64,000 nt of DNA, taken from NCBI RefSeq assembly GCF_900095695.1, contig NZ_FMIQ01000057.1, forward strand, positions 124,001 to 188,000, in the 5' to 3' direction. Below the pieces are notes generated by a model. The model saw nothing but the letters and a program-made list of their open reading frames with translations, made no database searches and was not told the origin of the DNA. Both the position numbers and the translations under genes were made by a program. Origin of the DNA: Hafnia alvei. Lineage in GTDB: Bacteria; Pseudomonadota; Gammaproteobacteria; Enterobacterales; Enterobacteriaceae. Every line of letters starts with the position of its first letter. The stretch's first letter is position 1. Below are positions 20,304 through 29,512 of this stretch, one piece after another.

Positions 20304-21146
20304 ATGTTCGCACGGACTTGGCAGTTAGGGATAGATATTCAGCCTCGGACATTTTGCGCCGTGGCGGTAAGTTATCAACGCAAAGGCTGGCAGCTCAGGC
20401 GTTGGTGGCAGTTTTCATCACACATAAATGTGGTCGAAAGTGGACGATTATGCCAATCAGAATGGCTGAATAATCGACTTTCTGACCTATGTCGCCAGCT
20501 TCCTAGCAAAACTTCGGTGCGTATCGGTCTATCGCCGGAAATTATTATGCAGCAAAGTATTTCGACGCCAGAGATGAATTTGCCTGTTAATTTACAGCGC
20601 AACATTCTCGATTTAGCCGCAGAGCGAAGCCTTATGCTGCCTCGCTCGGAGTTTGTTTGCGACTACACTCGTTTGCCCTCCCAACCGAAAGCATGGCTGA
20701 TGACCGCTGTGCGCCAGCAAGATATGCAGGATTGGCAAATGCCGTTGAAGGCTGCCGGTCTGACGCCGAGCGTCGCGGATATCACCCCTTGCGCGCTACG
20801 CCGAGCGGCAGCCCTTAGCGGGCAGTCGCCAACCGCATTATTACTCCATGTTGGAGAGCATGTGCTGACGTGGGCTGCGCCCTTTTCTCAGCCGCTGGCG
20901 TTTGGGTTTATCGCGCGCCAGAGCCATGAGTCGATGCCTGAACTTATCGAGCGAGCCGTTTCGAACGCCGCGCTCCAAGGGATCGGCGGCGCAGAGATAC
21001 TATCCTGTGGTGCTGACAACGCCTCAGGATGGTCGCCATTTCGTGCGCTGACCTACCTACAACCGCCTTTGCCTTCGCAGCCGGAGTTGTTTGCTTTGGC
21101 CGTCGGGCTGGCGCTGTGTGAGGAGAGAACCTCATGGAGCAGATAA
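20304..21146 (+). CDS. hofM: DNA utilization/pilus assembly protein HofM (PilM-like)
   Basis: HofM is the first gene of the hofMNOPQ group, homologous to pilMNOPQ of type IV pili and to competence genes, and needed in E. coli to use DNA as a carbon source. The start at 20304 (MFARTWQLGIDIQPR) is chosen because CGGAG sits upstream and the N-terminus then aligns with E. coli HofM. The frame also extends eight codons to a TTG. The 280-residue product has an actin-like PilM fold by family. The last codons overlap hofN by 13 bp. No clear CRP-S-type site (TGCGA-N6-TCGCA) was seen in the 120-bp promoter gap. Confidence 0.85.
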   Translation: MFARTWQLGIDIQPRTFCAVAVSYQRKGWQLRRWWQFSSHINVVESGRLCQSEWLNNRLSDLCRQLPSKTSVRIGLSPEIIMQQSISTPEMNLPVNLQRNILDLAAERSLMLPRSEFVCDYTRLPSQPKAWLMTAVRQQDMQDWQMPLKAAGLTPSVADITPCALRRAAALSGQSPTALLLHVGEHVLTWAAPFSQPLAFGFIARQSHESMPELIERAVSNAALQGIGGAEILSCGADNASGWSPFRALTYLQPPLPSQPELFALAVGLALCEERTSWSR

Positions 21147-21664
21147 ACCTTTGTCCTTGGTTTTCGACTTTACGCACTCAGCGACTGCGGCTTTGTATGC
21201 TGTGTTTGGCTGCCGTGGTGATTCTGCTGATATTGATAGCCAGTTACTCCGTCTATCAGACGCAGCGTCGAATTCAACGTTGGGAGGCTGTAACAGCCGT
21301 ATCGCAACGACAGAGCCAGCAGCTACAGCACCAGCAGGTGCAACTAGCTGCGTGGGTACAGCAGGCCAAAAATCAGCTGCGCCAGAACCAACAATACGAG
21401 GGCAACCGTGAAAGTAATCGGCAGGTCCTTACCTTTATTTTAGCGCTACAACGGCATATTCCGGCACCAGTGTGGCTGACACGCCTTTCATGGCACTCAA
21501 GTCGCTTAGAAGTTGAAGGGATGACATCAGCGCCAGCCGCAATATCTACCTTTACACAACACCTGAATCAAAGCGGTGATTTACCCAAGTTGCAACTCAT
21601 GAAAATGAGCGTTGCTGAGCCAGATTTGCAAAAGTTTTTGCTCGAAGGTGGTCAGCATGAATAG
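21134..21664 (+). CDS. hofN: DNA utilization/pilus assembly protein HofN (PilN-like)
   Basis: A 176-residue inner-membrane protein (179 in E. coli) with a short cytosolic start (MEQINLCPWFSTLRTQR), one transmembrane helix (about 18-42) and a glutamine-rich coiled coil (about 45-100). A periplasmic ferredoxin-like domain follows. In type IV pili PilN pairs with PilO and binds PilM through its N-terminus. It overlaps hofM by 13 bp and hofO by 8 bp, indicating coupled translation in one operon. Confidence 0.85.
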   Translation: MEQINLCPWFSTLRTQRLRLCMLCLAAVVILLILIASYSVYQTQRRIQRWEAVTAVSQRQSQQLQHQQVQLAAWVQQAKNQLRQNQQYEGNRESNRQVLTFILALQRHIPAPVWLTRLSWHSSRLEVEGMTSAPAAISTFTQHLNQSGDLPKLQLMKMSVAEPDLQKFLLEGGQHE

Positions 21665-22166
21665 CGCTGTTGAGCACGTGATTGGCTGGCTATGTGAGTT
21701 AAGCTCGCGCCGTTTTTATGCGTTTATCTGCGCCATCTTTCTATTTTGCAGTGCGCTAGGTGGGTTTGGCGCGCTCGCGTTGGCTCAGCGGACTGAATCA
21801 CCTTCTTGGCAGCGTCAGCAAGATGCGCAAGCCGCGTGGGAACGATTGAGTACTCGTGTCTTAAACCAGAAAGCTTTCCTCCTGCAGCTTTCAATTAGCG
21901 TCATATCGATGAAGCCGTTGGCGGCGCAGTGCACTGATTTGCCCGTTGGTGAACGTTTTGCTCAACACATGGCTTGGCAGAAAGGCTCGCGAGTTAATGG
22001 CGAAAAGGCGGCGAGCTGGAGAGTGAAAGGCTCGCTAAGCTTTCCTCAGCTCGTGCAGTTACTGAGTGAATTGGCTGGCTGTGCTCGGCTAATCACACTG
22101 CTAGAACTGGAGTCGAAATCTGAAACGATCGCAGGACAGATCTTGCTCGAGGGGGATGGAATATGA
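21657..22166 (+). CDS. hofO: DNA utilization/pilus assembly protein HofO (PilO-like)
   Basis: The start at 21657 (MNSAVEHVIGWLCELSS) lies behind GAAGGTGG and overlaps the hofN stop by 8 bp; the frame is open further upstream inside hofN. The product is 169 residues, with one membrane helix at about 20-45 (AFICAIFLFCSALGGFGALAL) and a periplasmic domain. Similarity to E. coli HofO is low in sequence; the call rests on size, topology and its place between hofN and hofP. Confidence 0.75.
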   Translation: MNSAVEHVIGWLCELSSRRFYAFICAIFLFCSALGGFGALALAQRTESPSWQRQQDAQAAWERLSTRVLNQKAFLLQLSISVISMKPLAAQCTDLPVGERFAQHMAWQKGSRVNGEKAASWRVKGSLSFPQLVQLLSELAGCARLITLLELESKSETIAGQILLEGDGI

Positions 22167-22516
22167 AAACCGAATCCTTTTGCCCTAGCTGGCAAGTTCC
22201 TTTTTTTGTATGCCTAGGCGTTATGTCGATCACTACCTCTCAGGCGGAAAGAGATCCTTTTCATCCTTTGATATCGCAATCAGTATCCGTTGGGCCAGAT
22301 TCGGGGCGGGTTTTGGGCGTGATTGGCGATGGCCGCTGTTGGCGAGTGTGGGTGGCGTCAATGAATGGAAACGCGATTGTTGCTGTACCGCTGTTCTCGC
22401 CGCGTAGCGATATGGAAGATATATCGAAAACCAAGGCGTTCTCGGTGTTCGAAAAGCCAGCTGTTTATCCGTTTAGTTGTCCGACGATAAAAACTGAAAA
22501 GGAACTCATGGAATGA
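22163..22516 (+). CDS. hofP: DNA utilization protein HofP (PilP-like)
   Basis: A 117-residue exported protein with a hydrophobic N-terminal signal (about 10-28, PFFVCLGVMSITTSQA). The mature start ERDPFHPL matches the RDPF segment typical of PilP/HofP proteins, which link PilNO to the secretin. No lipobox cysteine is evident at the cleavage region. It overlaps hofO and hofQ by four bases each. The call is mainly by position and the RDPF motif. Confidence 0.75.
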   Translation: MKTESFCPSWQVPFFVCLGVMSITTSQAERDPFHPLISQSVSVGPDSGRVLGVIGDGRCWRVWVASMNGNAIVAVPLFSPRSDMEDISKTKAFSVFEKPAVYPFSCPTIKTEKELME

Positions 22517-23820
22517 AAATGCTCAAAAAGGAATTTTGCTGTGGTTGTTTGCTCTGGCTTAGTGCTTTTTCGACGCTTGCAACGCCGCCGCGAGATAGTG
22601 CACCGATAACCCTTGCCTTCTTTGACGCGCCTTTGGTTAACGTGCTGCAGGCGTTAGCGGATAATCGTCACCTTAATTTAATGGTGAGTGAAGAGGTTAA
22701 AGGCAATACCTCAGTGAAATTGGTTGACGTGCCTTGGCGGCGGGCATTGCAGGCAATAGCACGTATGAATCAGTTATCGATTGAACAAACGGGCAATATT
22801 CTCTTTGTGCAGACCGCTGAGAGCGTTGATAGGCAGCAAGAGTTGGTGCATAAAAAACAGCAGCAAGAGAAGGAACAGGAGAAAACGTCCATCTCCATTG
22901 CACTGCAGCAGGCGGATGTGGACGCCGTGGTCAAAAGCCTAACGCAGCAAAAAAGCGGGTTGTTAAGCCCGCAAGGTAGTATCAGTGCCGACCCGCGCAC
23001 CAACACGATTTTGGTGCGGGACTTTCCCGAAAATACCCGAGCGGCTCAGGCTTGGATTGCAGAGCTCGATCAACCCGTATCACAGGTGCAGTTAACCGCG
23101 CATATCGTGACGATCAATCGTGAAAGCCTGAATGAGTTGGGAATTCGCTGGGGTACCACGGGGTCTGATGATAGTACTGCGTCTGACTCAAGCGGCTTTC
23201 GGCTGAACCAATTCAACATGGGATTGCCGGTGGAAGGGCGGGCGTTTAACGCTGGTTTTCAAGTTGCGCGTATCGGTGGTCGCTTATTAGAGCTGGAGCT
23301 TTCGGCTTTAGAAAAAGAAGATAATGTGGAAATTATTGCCAGTCCTCATCTGATGGCGACAAATCTACAGACGGCAAGTATCAAACAGGGAACTGAAATT
23401 CCTTATGAGGTTTCTAGTGGCGCCAGTGGATCGACCTCGATAGAGTTTAAAGAGGCGGTGTTGGGGATGGAGGTAACGCCTCGGGTGATGCGTAATGGAA
23501 AAATCACGCTGATGCTGCAGATTACGCAAAATATGCCGGGCAGGAGTATTAAGCAGGGTGACGGTGAGGCGCTGGCCATCGATAAGCAGGAGATTAAAAC
23601 ACAGGTCACCCTGAATGATGGCGAAACTGTTATCCTAGGCGGGATTTTTCAACGGCAAACTGTGCATGGAAAAACACAGGTGCCGAAATTGGGCGATGTT
23701 CCCTTGCTTGGTGCGCTGTTTCGCGACTCAATGGAAGAGGCAAAACGGCGTGAACTGGTGATTTTTATCACGCCAAGATTGGTGAAAACGGAAATGCCCA
23801 CTGCATTACTCAGGAAATAA
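22513..23820 (+). CDS. hofQ: DNA uptake secretin HofQ
   Basis: HofQ is an outer-membrane secretin of the PilQ/ComE group through which DNA is thought to cross the outer membrane. The 435-residue protein (412 in E. coli) has a signal peptide (about 1-23) and an STN/N0-like domain (ITLAFFDAPLVNVLQALADN). A KH-like N1 domain follows (DPRTNTILVRDFPENTRAAQAWIAELD near 160). The secretin pore domain runs from about 220 to the end, with VEIIASPHLMATNLQTASIKQGTEIPYE and the signature GETVILGGIFQ. It ends the hof operon; aroK follows 322 bp later. Confidence 0.93.
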   Translation: MKMLKKEFCCGCLLWLSAFSTLATPPRDSAPITLAFFDAPLVNVLQALADNRHLNLMVSEEVKGNTSVKLVDVPWRRALQAIARMNQLSIEQTGNILFVQTAESVDRQQELVHKKQQQEKEQEKTSISIALQQADVDAVVKSLTQQKSGLLSPQGSISADPRTNTILVRDFPENTRAAQAWIAELDQPVSQVQLTAHIVTINRESLNELGIRWGTTGSDDSTASDSSGFRLNQFNMGLPVEGRAFNAGFQVARIGGRLLELELSALEKEDNVEIIASPHLMATNLQTASIKQGTEIPYEVSSGASGSTSIEFKEAVLGMEVTPRVMRNGKITLMLQITQNMPGRSIKQGDGEALAIDKQEIKTQVTLNDGETVILGGIFQRQTVHGKTQVPKLGDVPLLGALFRDSMEEAKRRELVIFITPRLVKTEMPTALLRK

Positions 23821-24142
23821 GCATTCAATACTTTTTTTGCTCAAAAGGTAAAAATTTTTATCACATGAATGGTTTCCGCGTTTGACGCTGCGCTTGATTT
23901 AGCTTACAAGGGTAGCGAATTAAGCACCGAGCTTTTCCGTACCCCGGCCAAAGCGTTATCGCCGTGAAGTAACCTTTGGCGTGCGCTGTGATTTATTCGG
24001 TTGCCAAACTACCTAGAGTGTTGAGATAATTTTTCGTCTGATCTCACACTATCGCTCATGAGGTTTCAGTTTAGGTCCCGTCGCTAATTTGATTGGCGGG
24101 GCGGGTTATCATTAACGAATTGTCTTAGTAGTACCGAAAAAC
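23821..24142. other. Intergenic region hofQ/aroK
   Basis: This 322-bp gap has no convincing gene. An imperfect dyad GTGTTGAGAT...ATCTCACAC lies near 24018-24049, and a GC-rich stretch near 24078-24104 could form a weak hairpin. The aroK promoter must lie here, but no clear boxes were found. Confidence 0.35.
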
Positions 24143-24661
24143 ATGGCAGAGAAACGCAATATCTTTCTGGTTGGGCCTATGGGTGCCGGCAAAAGTACTA
24201 TTGGTCGTCAGTTAGCTCAGCAACTGAATATGGAGTTCTTCGATTCCGATCAAGAAATTGAGCGACGCACCGGAGCTGATGTTAGCTGGGTATTCGACGT
24301 GGAAGGTGAAGAAGGGTTCCGCGATCGTGAAGAAAAAGTCATCAATGAACTGACTGAAAAACAAGGCATTGTTCTGGCAACTGGTGGTGGTTCCGTGAAA
24401 TCTCGCGAGACCCGTAACCGCTTGTCAGCTCGCGGCGTGGTTGTTTATCTTGAAACCACCATCGAGAAGCAATTGGCTCGTACACAGCGTGATAAAAAAC
24501 GTCCGCTGTTGCAGGTAGATACACCGCGTGAAGTGCTGGAAGAATTGGCAAAAGAACGCAATCCGCTGTACGAAGAAATTGCTGATGTGACCATCCGTAC
24601 GGATGATCAAAGTGCTAAAGTTGTTGCTAACCAGATTATTCATATGCTGGAAAGCAACTAA
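24143..24661 (+). CDS. aroK: Shikimate kinase I
   Basis: AroK phosphorylates shikimate with ATP in aromatic amino acid synthesis. The 172-residue protein (173 in E. coli) has the P-loop GPMGAGKST (near 11-19), the shikimate-binding [16 protein letters not shown] (near 33-48), GFRDREEKV, and the ATGGGS loop near 80. The lid region RPLL follows near 119. It heads the aroK-aroB-damX-dam-rpe-gph-trpS run, an order conserved in enterobacteria. Confidence 0.98.
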   Translation: MAEKRNIFLVGPMGAGKSTIGRQLAQQLNMEFFDSDQEIERRTGADVSWVFDVEGEEGFRDREEKVINELTEKQGIVLATGGGSVKSRETRNRLSARGVVVYLETTIEKQLARTQRDKKRPLLQVDTPREVLEELAKERNPLYEEIADVTIRTDDQSAKVVANQIIHMLESN

Positions 24662-24826
24662 TAATACCCTTGTTACTGGGGTTGCCGCGACGTTGGCTGT
24701 GTGCGTTCGCCGGAATAACTTACTGATGTAGGTTTGTCGGGGTTCGTTCACTTGCTGGCTTTCAGCTATCCCTGCTGATTTGGTTATATACTGAATTCTT
24801 AATCTGAAAAAGGTTCTGAGCACACC

Positions 24827-25912
24827 ATGGAAAGGATTACCGTCACTCTTGGGGAGCGTAGCTACCCGATAACGATAGCCTCTGGTTTGTTTGAGGAGCC
24901 TGCTTCATTTCTGCCTTTAAAGGCAGGCGATCAGGTTATGTTAGTGACCAATGAAACGCTGGCGCCGATATATCTTGAACGTGTCAAACATGCGCTTGAA
25001 CAGACCGGTGTTCGGGTAGATCATGTGATCTTGCCGGACGGCGAACAATACAAAACGTTGTCTGTGATGGAGCAAGTATTTACTGCATTGCTGCAAAAGC
25101 CCCACGGGCGTGATACCACGCTTATCGCTTTGGGCGGCGGTGTTATTGGCGATCTAACCGGTTTTGCGGCTGCGTGCTATCAGCGCGGAGTTCGTTTTAT
25201 TCAGGTGCCAACAACATTGTTGTCTCAGGTCGACTCTTCCGTTGGCGGAAAAACAGCCGTTAATCATCCACTGGGTAAGAACATGATCGGGGCTTTTTAC
25301 CAGCCTGTGTCTGTCGTGGTGGATATTGACTGTTTGAAAACGCTGCCAGCGCGCGAACTTGCTTCAGGCTTAGCCGAGGTTATCAAGTACGGCATCATTC
25401 TTGATGGTGAATTCTTCGTATGGCTAGAAGAGCATTTGGATGAGCTGTTAGCGCTTGATAATAAAGCAATGGCGTACTGCATTCGTCGCTGCTGCGAGCT
25501 AAAAGCTGAGGTCGTTGCTGCGGATGAGAAAGAACAGGGTGTACGTGCCTTGCTGAATCTTGGCCATACTTATGGCCATGCGATTGAAGCAGAAATGGGC
25601 TACGGTAATTGGTTGCACGGGGAAGCCGTTGCAGCAGGGATGATGATGGCCGCTGAAACGGCGCGTCGCCTTGGCCAATTCAGTGAGGCAGATGTCGCTC
25701 GTGTAAGAACGTTAATTGCGCGTGCGGGACTGCCGGTTACCGGGCCAAAAAGTATGACTCCAGAATCTTATTTACCGCACATGATGCGTGATAAGAAGGT
25801 ACTGGCGGGTGAACTGCGTCTGGTGCTGCCAACAGCGATTGGTCAGTCAGAAGTACGTTCAGGCGTAGCCCATGAGATTGTCTTGGCTGCGATTGCGGAT
25901 TGCCGCGGTTGA
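24827..25912 (+). CDS. aroB: 3-dehydroquinate synthase
   Basis: AroB converts DAHP to 3-dehydroquinate, the second shikimate-pathway step, with bound NAD and zinc. The 361-residue product (362 in E. coli) shows the NAD-binding segments PDGEQYKT and [13 protein letters not shown] (near 104-116). The zinc ligands are in the segments around [21 protein letters not shown] and [12 protein letters not shown]. It lies 165 bp after aroK. A hairpin with a T run separates it from damX. Confidence 0.98.
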   Translation: MERITVTLGERSYPITIASGLFEEPASFLPLKAGDQVMLVTNETLAPIYLERVKHALEQTGVRVDHVILPDGEQYKTLSVMEQVFTALLQKPHGRDTTLIALGGGVIGDLTGFAAACYQRGVRFIQVPTTLLSQVDSSVGGKTAVNHPLGKNMIGAFYQPVSVVVDIDCLKTLPARELASGLAEVIKYGIILDGEFFVWLEEHLDELLALDNKAMAYCIRRCCELKAEVVAADEKEQGVRALLNLGHTYGHAIEAEMGYGNWLHGEAVAAGMMMAAETARRLGQFSEADVARVRTLIARAGLPVTGPKSMTPESYLPHMMRDKKVLAGELRLVLPTAIGQSEVRSGVAHEIVLAAIADCRG

Positions 25913-25943
25913 TGATGTTGTTGAATCATTGAATATTGAATTG

Positions 25944-25975
25944 ACCGGTGAGAATCAAAACGCCCCACCGGTTTT
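25944..25975 (+). terminator. Candidate terminator or attenuator between aroB and damX
   Basis: ACCGGTG and CACCGGT form a 7-bp stem around a 15-base loop, followed by TTTT. It lies about 30 bp past aroB and just before the damX ribosome binding site. The long loop makes it a modest candidate. Confidence 0.45.
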
Positions 25976-25996
25976 GCCTCTGACTGGAGGGTGGAT

Positions 25997-27106
25997 ATGG
26001 AAGAAGAAGAGTTCAAACCTGATGAAGATCTAAAGCCTGATGCAAGCGATCGTCGCCCGACGCGCGCACGCAAGGCTCGTCCTTCAGCGCCGAAACTAGC
26101 GGTATCTCGTCAGCATATGATGATGGGGATCGGTATTTTAGTGCTGCTGGTGTTGATCATCGGCATTGGTTCCGCGTTGAAATCACCCTCGAAAGGTGAG
26201 GCAGGTCAGCAGGCTAACAGCGGTGGAACCAAAGATATCAGCCTGTCGGGATCTTCTTCCTTATCCAATAATACGGCGAGTAATACCACTGATGCCCACG
26301 ATGGTAGCGGTGTGAACAACTCCGGTATGATTGATCATTCCGCTGACGCTGGGAACGTGCCAGCCGCGCAGCCGCAAGACGTGTCTGTTCCGCCGATTTC
26401 CAATACGCCAACTCAGGCAGCACCTATTCAAGGTGAGCAAGGGCAACAGCGTATTGATCTGGCTGGCAACAATATGTCTGATGCATTGACTCAACAGCAA
26501 GGGCAGGTTGACTCTGCGGTACAGGGCGTTGATGGAGGGGCTAACGCTTCAACATTGCCAACGGCTCCGGCTACGTTGGGCTCGGGTGCTGCTGTTTCTA
26601 AGCCTATTACCAACAGTGGTACTGCGCAAAATATTCGCCCGATCCAAACCAAGCCTGCGTCTACGGCGAACAATAATGTAACCAAGCCGCAGTCAGGCAA
26701 AGCAACGGTTAGCAAAACGCCTACGCATACGGCAAACGTTGCGAAACCAACAAACACCAAGACGCCAGCAACGACGGTAACTAAACCTGCAACACATGCG
26801 GTCAGCTCTGCCGCGAGCGGTGCCAATGCGTCACTGAAAGGTGCGCCTTCTAACCACTATACGTTGCAGCTGAGCAGTGCATCGCGTTCAGACTCCTTGA
26901 ACGCCTATGCGAAAAAACAGAATTTGGCTCATTATTGGGTTTATGAAACTACCCGTAACGGTAAACCTTGGTATGTACTGGTGAGCGGAAGTTACTCAAG
27001 CTCGGCTGAAGCAAAACGGGCGGTGTCTACGCTGCCTGCTGATGTTCAGGCGAAGAACCCTTGGGTACGTCCGATGAGCCAAGTACAAAAAGACGTTAAA
27101 AAATAA
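25997..27106 (+). CDS. damX: Cell-division SPOR protein DamX
   Basis: DamX is an inner-membrane protein that gathers at the septum by binding denuded peptidoglycan through its SPOR domain. ATG at 25997 (MEEEEFKPDEDLKPD) sits 6 bp behind GGAGG and is preferred to the GTG two codons upstream. The 369 residues comprise an acidic/basic cytosolic tail and one membrane helix (near 40-63, MMMGIGILVLLVLIIGIGSAL). A long Ser/Thr/Asn/Gln-rich periplasmic linker follows, then a C-terminal SPOR domain (HYTLQLSSASRSDSLNAYAKK to the end). E. coli DamX is about 428; here the cytosolic part before the helix is clearly shorter. Confidence 0.94.
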   Translation: MEEEEFKPDEDLKPDASDRRPTRARKARPSAPKLAVSRQHMMMGIGILVLLVLIIGIGSALKSPSKGEAGQQANSGGTKDISLSGSSSLSNNTASNTTDAHDGSGVNNSGMIDHSADAGNVPAAQPQDVSVPPISNTPTQAAPIQGEQGQQRIDLAGNNMSDALTQQQGQVDSAVQGVDGGANASTLPTAPATLGSGAAVSKPITNSGTAQNIRPIQTKPASTANNNVTKPQSGKATVSKTPTHTANVAKPTNTKTPATTVTKPATHAVSSAASGANASLKGAPSNHYTLQLSSASRSDSLNAYAKKQNLAHYWVYETTRNGKPWYVLVSGSYSSSAEAKRAVSTLPADVQAKNPWVRPMSQVQKDVKK

Positions 27107-27129
27107 ACAGTGGTATACCTAAGTTATTA

Positions 27130-27162
27130 CAGCTGCGAGGCCGCTTTTGGTCATCGCAGCTG
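27130..27162. repeat. Inverted repeat between damX and dam
   Basis: CAGCTGCGA and TCGCAGCTG form a perfect 9-bp stem with a 15-base loop, 23 bp after the damX stop. No T run follows, so it may be an RNA processing or stabilising hairpin rather than a terminator. Confidence 0.5.
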
Positions 27163-27254
27163 CGAATAATAACGGTATAAAATGCGCGCTGATGTGCTGT
27201 CTAGAACAGTGTTTGATCCGCCGATTTGAATTGTAAAAGTAGCTTACTGACGGC

Positions 27255-28067
27255 ATGAAGAAAAACCGCGCTTTTTTAAAATGGGCTGGTGGAAAGTATC
27301 CACTGGTAGACGAAATTCGTCGATATTTGCCTGCCGGAAAGCGGTTGATCGAGCCCTTTGTTGGGGCCGGTTCCGTATTTTTGAATACGGATTATGAGGA
27401 ATACCTGTTAGCGGACATTAACGCCGACCTGATCAATCTGTACAACATCGTTAAAACTCAGCCTGATAACTTCGTTCGTGACGCTAAGGTGATGTTTAGC
27501 GGAGAGTTTAATCAATCTGAGATGTTTTATGTCCTGCGGTCTGAGTTTAATCAGAGCAACGATCCATACCGTAGAGCGGTGTTGTTCCTGTACTTGAATC
27601 GACATTGTTATAACGGATTATGCCGCTATAACTCTCGTGGTGAGTTCAATGTACCCTTTGGTCGCTACAAGAAACCCTATTTTCCTGAGGCTGAATTGTA
27701 TTGGTTTGCACAGAAAGCGCAGAAAGCGACTTTTGTCTGCGAGCATTACACTCAGTCGATGAGCCAAGCGGTGGATGGAACGGTGGTGTATTGCGATCCG
27801 CCTTATGCGCCACTGTCTGCAACCGCGAACTTTACGGCTTATCACACCAGCAGCTTCAGTATGACAGATCAATTAAAACTCGCTGAAGTGGCATCAAACT
27901 TATCGTTACAGCATAAGATCCCGGTACTGATCTCTAATCATGATACCGAGCTGACTCGCCGCTGGTACGCACAGGCCGATCTGTTTGTTGTAAGCGCACG
28001 TCGAACGATTAGCAGCAAAGTCGGTGGACGTAACAAAGTAGACGAATTGCTGGCGCTGTATTCCTGA
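27255..28067 (+). CDS. dam: DNA adenine methylase Dam
   Basis: Dam methylates adenine in GATC, directing mismatch repair and timing of replication. The 270-residue protein has the AdoMet motif near its start (FLKWAGGKYPL, about 7-17), FVGAGSVFLN near 35-44, and the catalytic DPPY in YCDPPYAPLS near 180. The N-terminus MKKNRAFLKWAGGK fits E. coli Dam. It lies between damX and rpe as in E. coli. Confidence 0.98.
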   Translation: MKKNRAFLKWAGGKYPLVDEIRRYLPAGKRLIEPFVGAGSVFLNTDYEEYLLADINADLINLYNIVKTQPDNFVRDAKVMFSGEFNQSEMFYVLRSEFNQSNDPYRRAVLFLYLNRHCYNGLCRYNSRGEFNVPFGRYKKPYFPEAELYWFAQKAQKATFVCEHYTQSMSQAVDGTVVYCDPPYAPLSATANFTAYHTSSFSMTDQLKLAEVASNLSLQHKIPVLISNHDTELTRRWYAQADLFVVSARRTISSKVGGRNKVDELLALYS

Positions 28068-28106
28068 AATTTGCACAGTGTCTGAACCGAGCACATGGAG
28101 AAACGG

Positions 28107-28784
28107 ATGAAACAGTATTTAATTGCCCCGTCGATTTTGTCTGCAGACTTTGCCCGTTTGGGAGAAGATACTGCCAAAGTATTGGCGTCAGGCGCTGACG
28201 TTGTTCATTTTGACGTAATGGATAATCATTATGTCCCGAATTTAACCATCGGCCCGATGGTGTGTAAGGCACTGCGCGACTATGGAATCACTGCGCCTAT
28301 TGATGTTCACTTGATGGTGAAGCCCGTCGACCGCATCATTCCTGACTTTGCCGAGGCAGGTGCCAGCATTATCACTTTTCATCCTGAAGCCTCTGAGCAC
28401 GTCGATCGTTCTTTACAGCTGATTAAATCCTTGGGCTGCAAAGCCGGTCTGGTGTTCAATCCTGCGACATCGCTGAGCTATCTTGAATACGTGATGGATA
28501 AAGTTGATGTGATCTTGCTGATGTCGGTAAACCCCGGCTTCGGTGGTCAGTCGTTTATCCCTGCGACGTTGGATAAACTGCGTCAGGTACGCAAGCTTAT
28601 CGATGCCAGCGGCCGTGATATTCGTTTAGAAGTTGATGGCGGCGTGAAGGTCGATAACATTGGGGCTATTGCTGCCGCTGGTGCAGATATGTTTGTTGCC
28701 GGCTCTGCAATCTTTGGTCACCCAGACTACGAAAAGATTATCACTCAGATGCGTGGCGAAATCGCCAAGGCGTGTAATGAGTAG
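28107..28784 (+). CDS. rpe: Ribulose-phosphate 3-epimerase
   Basis: Rpe interconverts ribulose 5-phosphate and xylulose 5-phosphate in the pentose phosphate pathway. ATG at 28107 ([19 protein letters not shown]) gives 225 residues, the E. coli length, and is preceded by TGGAG; an in-frame ATG four codons earlier is less likely. The TIM-barrel shows [14 protein letters not shown] (metal ligands, near 35-48), DVHLMV near 67-72, VNPGFGGQ near 140, and EVDGGV near 175. It overlaps gph by 8 bp. Confidence 0.98.
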   Translation: MKQYLIAPSILSADFARLGEDTAKVLASGADVVHFDVMDNHYVPNLTIGPMVCKALRDYGITAPIDVHLMVKPVDRIIPDFAEAGASIITFHPEASEHVDRSLQLIKSLGCKAGLVFNPATSLSYLEYVMDKVDVILLMSVNPGFGGQSFIPATLDKLRQVRKLIDASGRDIRLEVDGGVKVDNIGAIAAAGADMFVAGSAIFGHPDYEKIITQMRGEIAKACNE

Positions 28785-29493
28785 CTCCGGCTCTACCCAG
28801 TTCATATCCAAACGTTTTGAAGGCATTCAGGCAATTGCCTTCGATTTGGATGGCACGCTGGTGGATAGTGCTACGGGCCTAGCGGCTGCGATGGACAAAG
28901 CCATGAAGGAATTAGGGCTGCCTATTCCTGGCTTGGAGCGTGTAAAGAACTGGATCGGAAATGGCGCAGATATGCTGGTGAACCGTGCCTTAGTCTGGGC
29001 GGATAAAGAGCCGACCGATGCATTGTGCCAGCGAACCCGCGCAGCATTTGATTTTTATTATGCCAGCACGGTTGAAACGGGCAGTCAGCTTTACCCTAAA
29101 GTGGCGCAAACGCTCGCTTCGTTGTCCCATCATGGCTATTTACTCGCGCTGATTACCAATAAACCTACGCCGTTTGTTCGACCATTATTGGTTTCCCTCG
29201 GCATCGATGGTTATTTTACTCATATCGTGGGTGGTGACGACGTGGTGCAGAAAAAGCCCCATCCCGCTCCGTTATACTTAGTACTGGCTAAAGCTGGCGT
29301 ATTGGCGAGTGAATTGTTGTTTGTTGGCGATTCTCGTAACGATATTCAGGCCGCGCATGCCGCTGGGTGTCCTTCTGTGGGGATGACCTATGGTTATAAC
29401 TACGGTGAACCCATCGAACGTAGCGAACCAAGCTGTGTATTAAACCAATTTTCTGACTTGTTGCCCCTGATCGGGCTGCCCCCTTTAAGCTAA
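28777..29493 (+). CDS. gph: Phosphoglycolate phosphatase
   Basis: Gph is a HAD phosphatase that removes 2-phosphoglycolate, formed during repair of oxidative DNA damage. The start at 28777 ([18 protein letters not shown]) overlaps the rpe stop and gives 238 residues, slightly under the E. coli 252. Motif I is [10 protein letters not shown] (near 23-32), motif II is in LITNKPTPF (near 126), and the catalytic Lys is in KKPHPAP (near 160). Motif IV is [12 protein letters not shown] (near 184). An upstream continuation of the frame lies wholly within rpe and is ignored. Confidence 0.95.
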   Translation: MSSSGSTQFISKRFEGIQAIAFDLDGTLVDSATGLAAAMDKAMKELGLPIPGLERVKNWIGNGADMLVNRALVWADKEPTDALCQRTRAAFDFYYASTVETGSQLYPKVAQTLASLSHHGYLLALITNKPTPFVRPLLVSLGIDGYFTHIVGGDDVVQKKPHPAPLYLVLAKAGVLASELLFVGDSRNDIQAAHAAGCPSVGMTYGYNYGEPIERSEPSCVLNQFSDLLPLIGLPPLS

Positions 29494-29512
29494 GACGTAT
29501 AGGAACTGTGAC

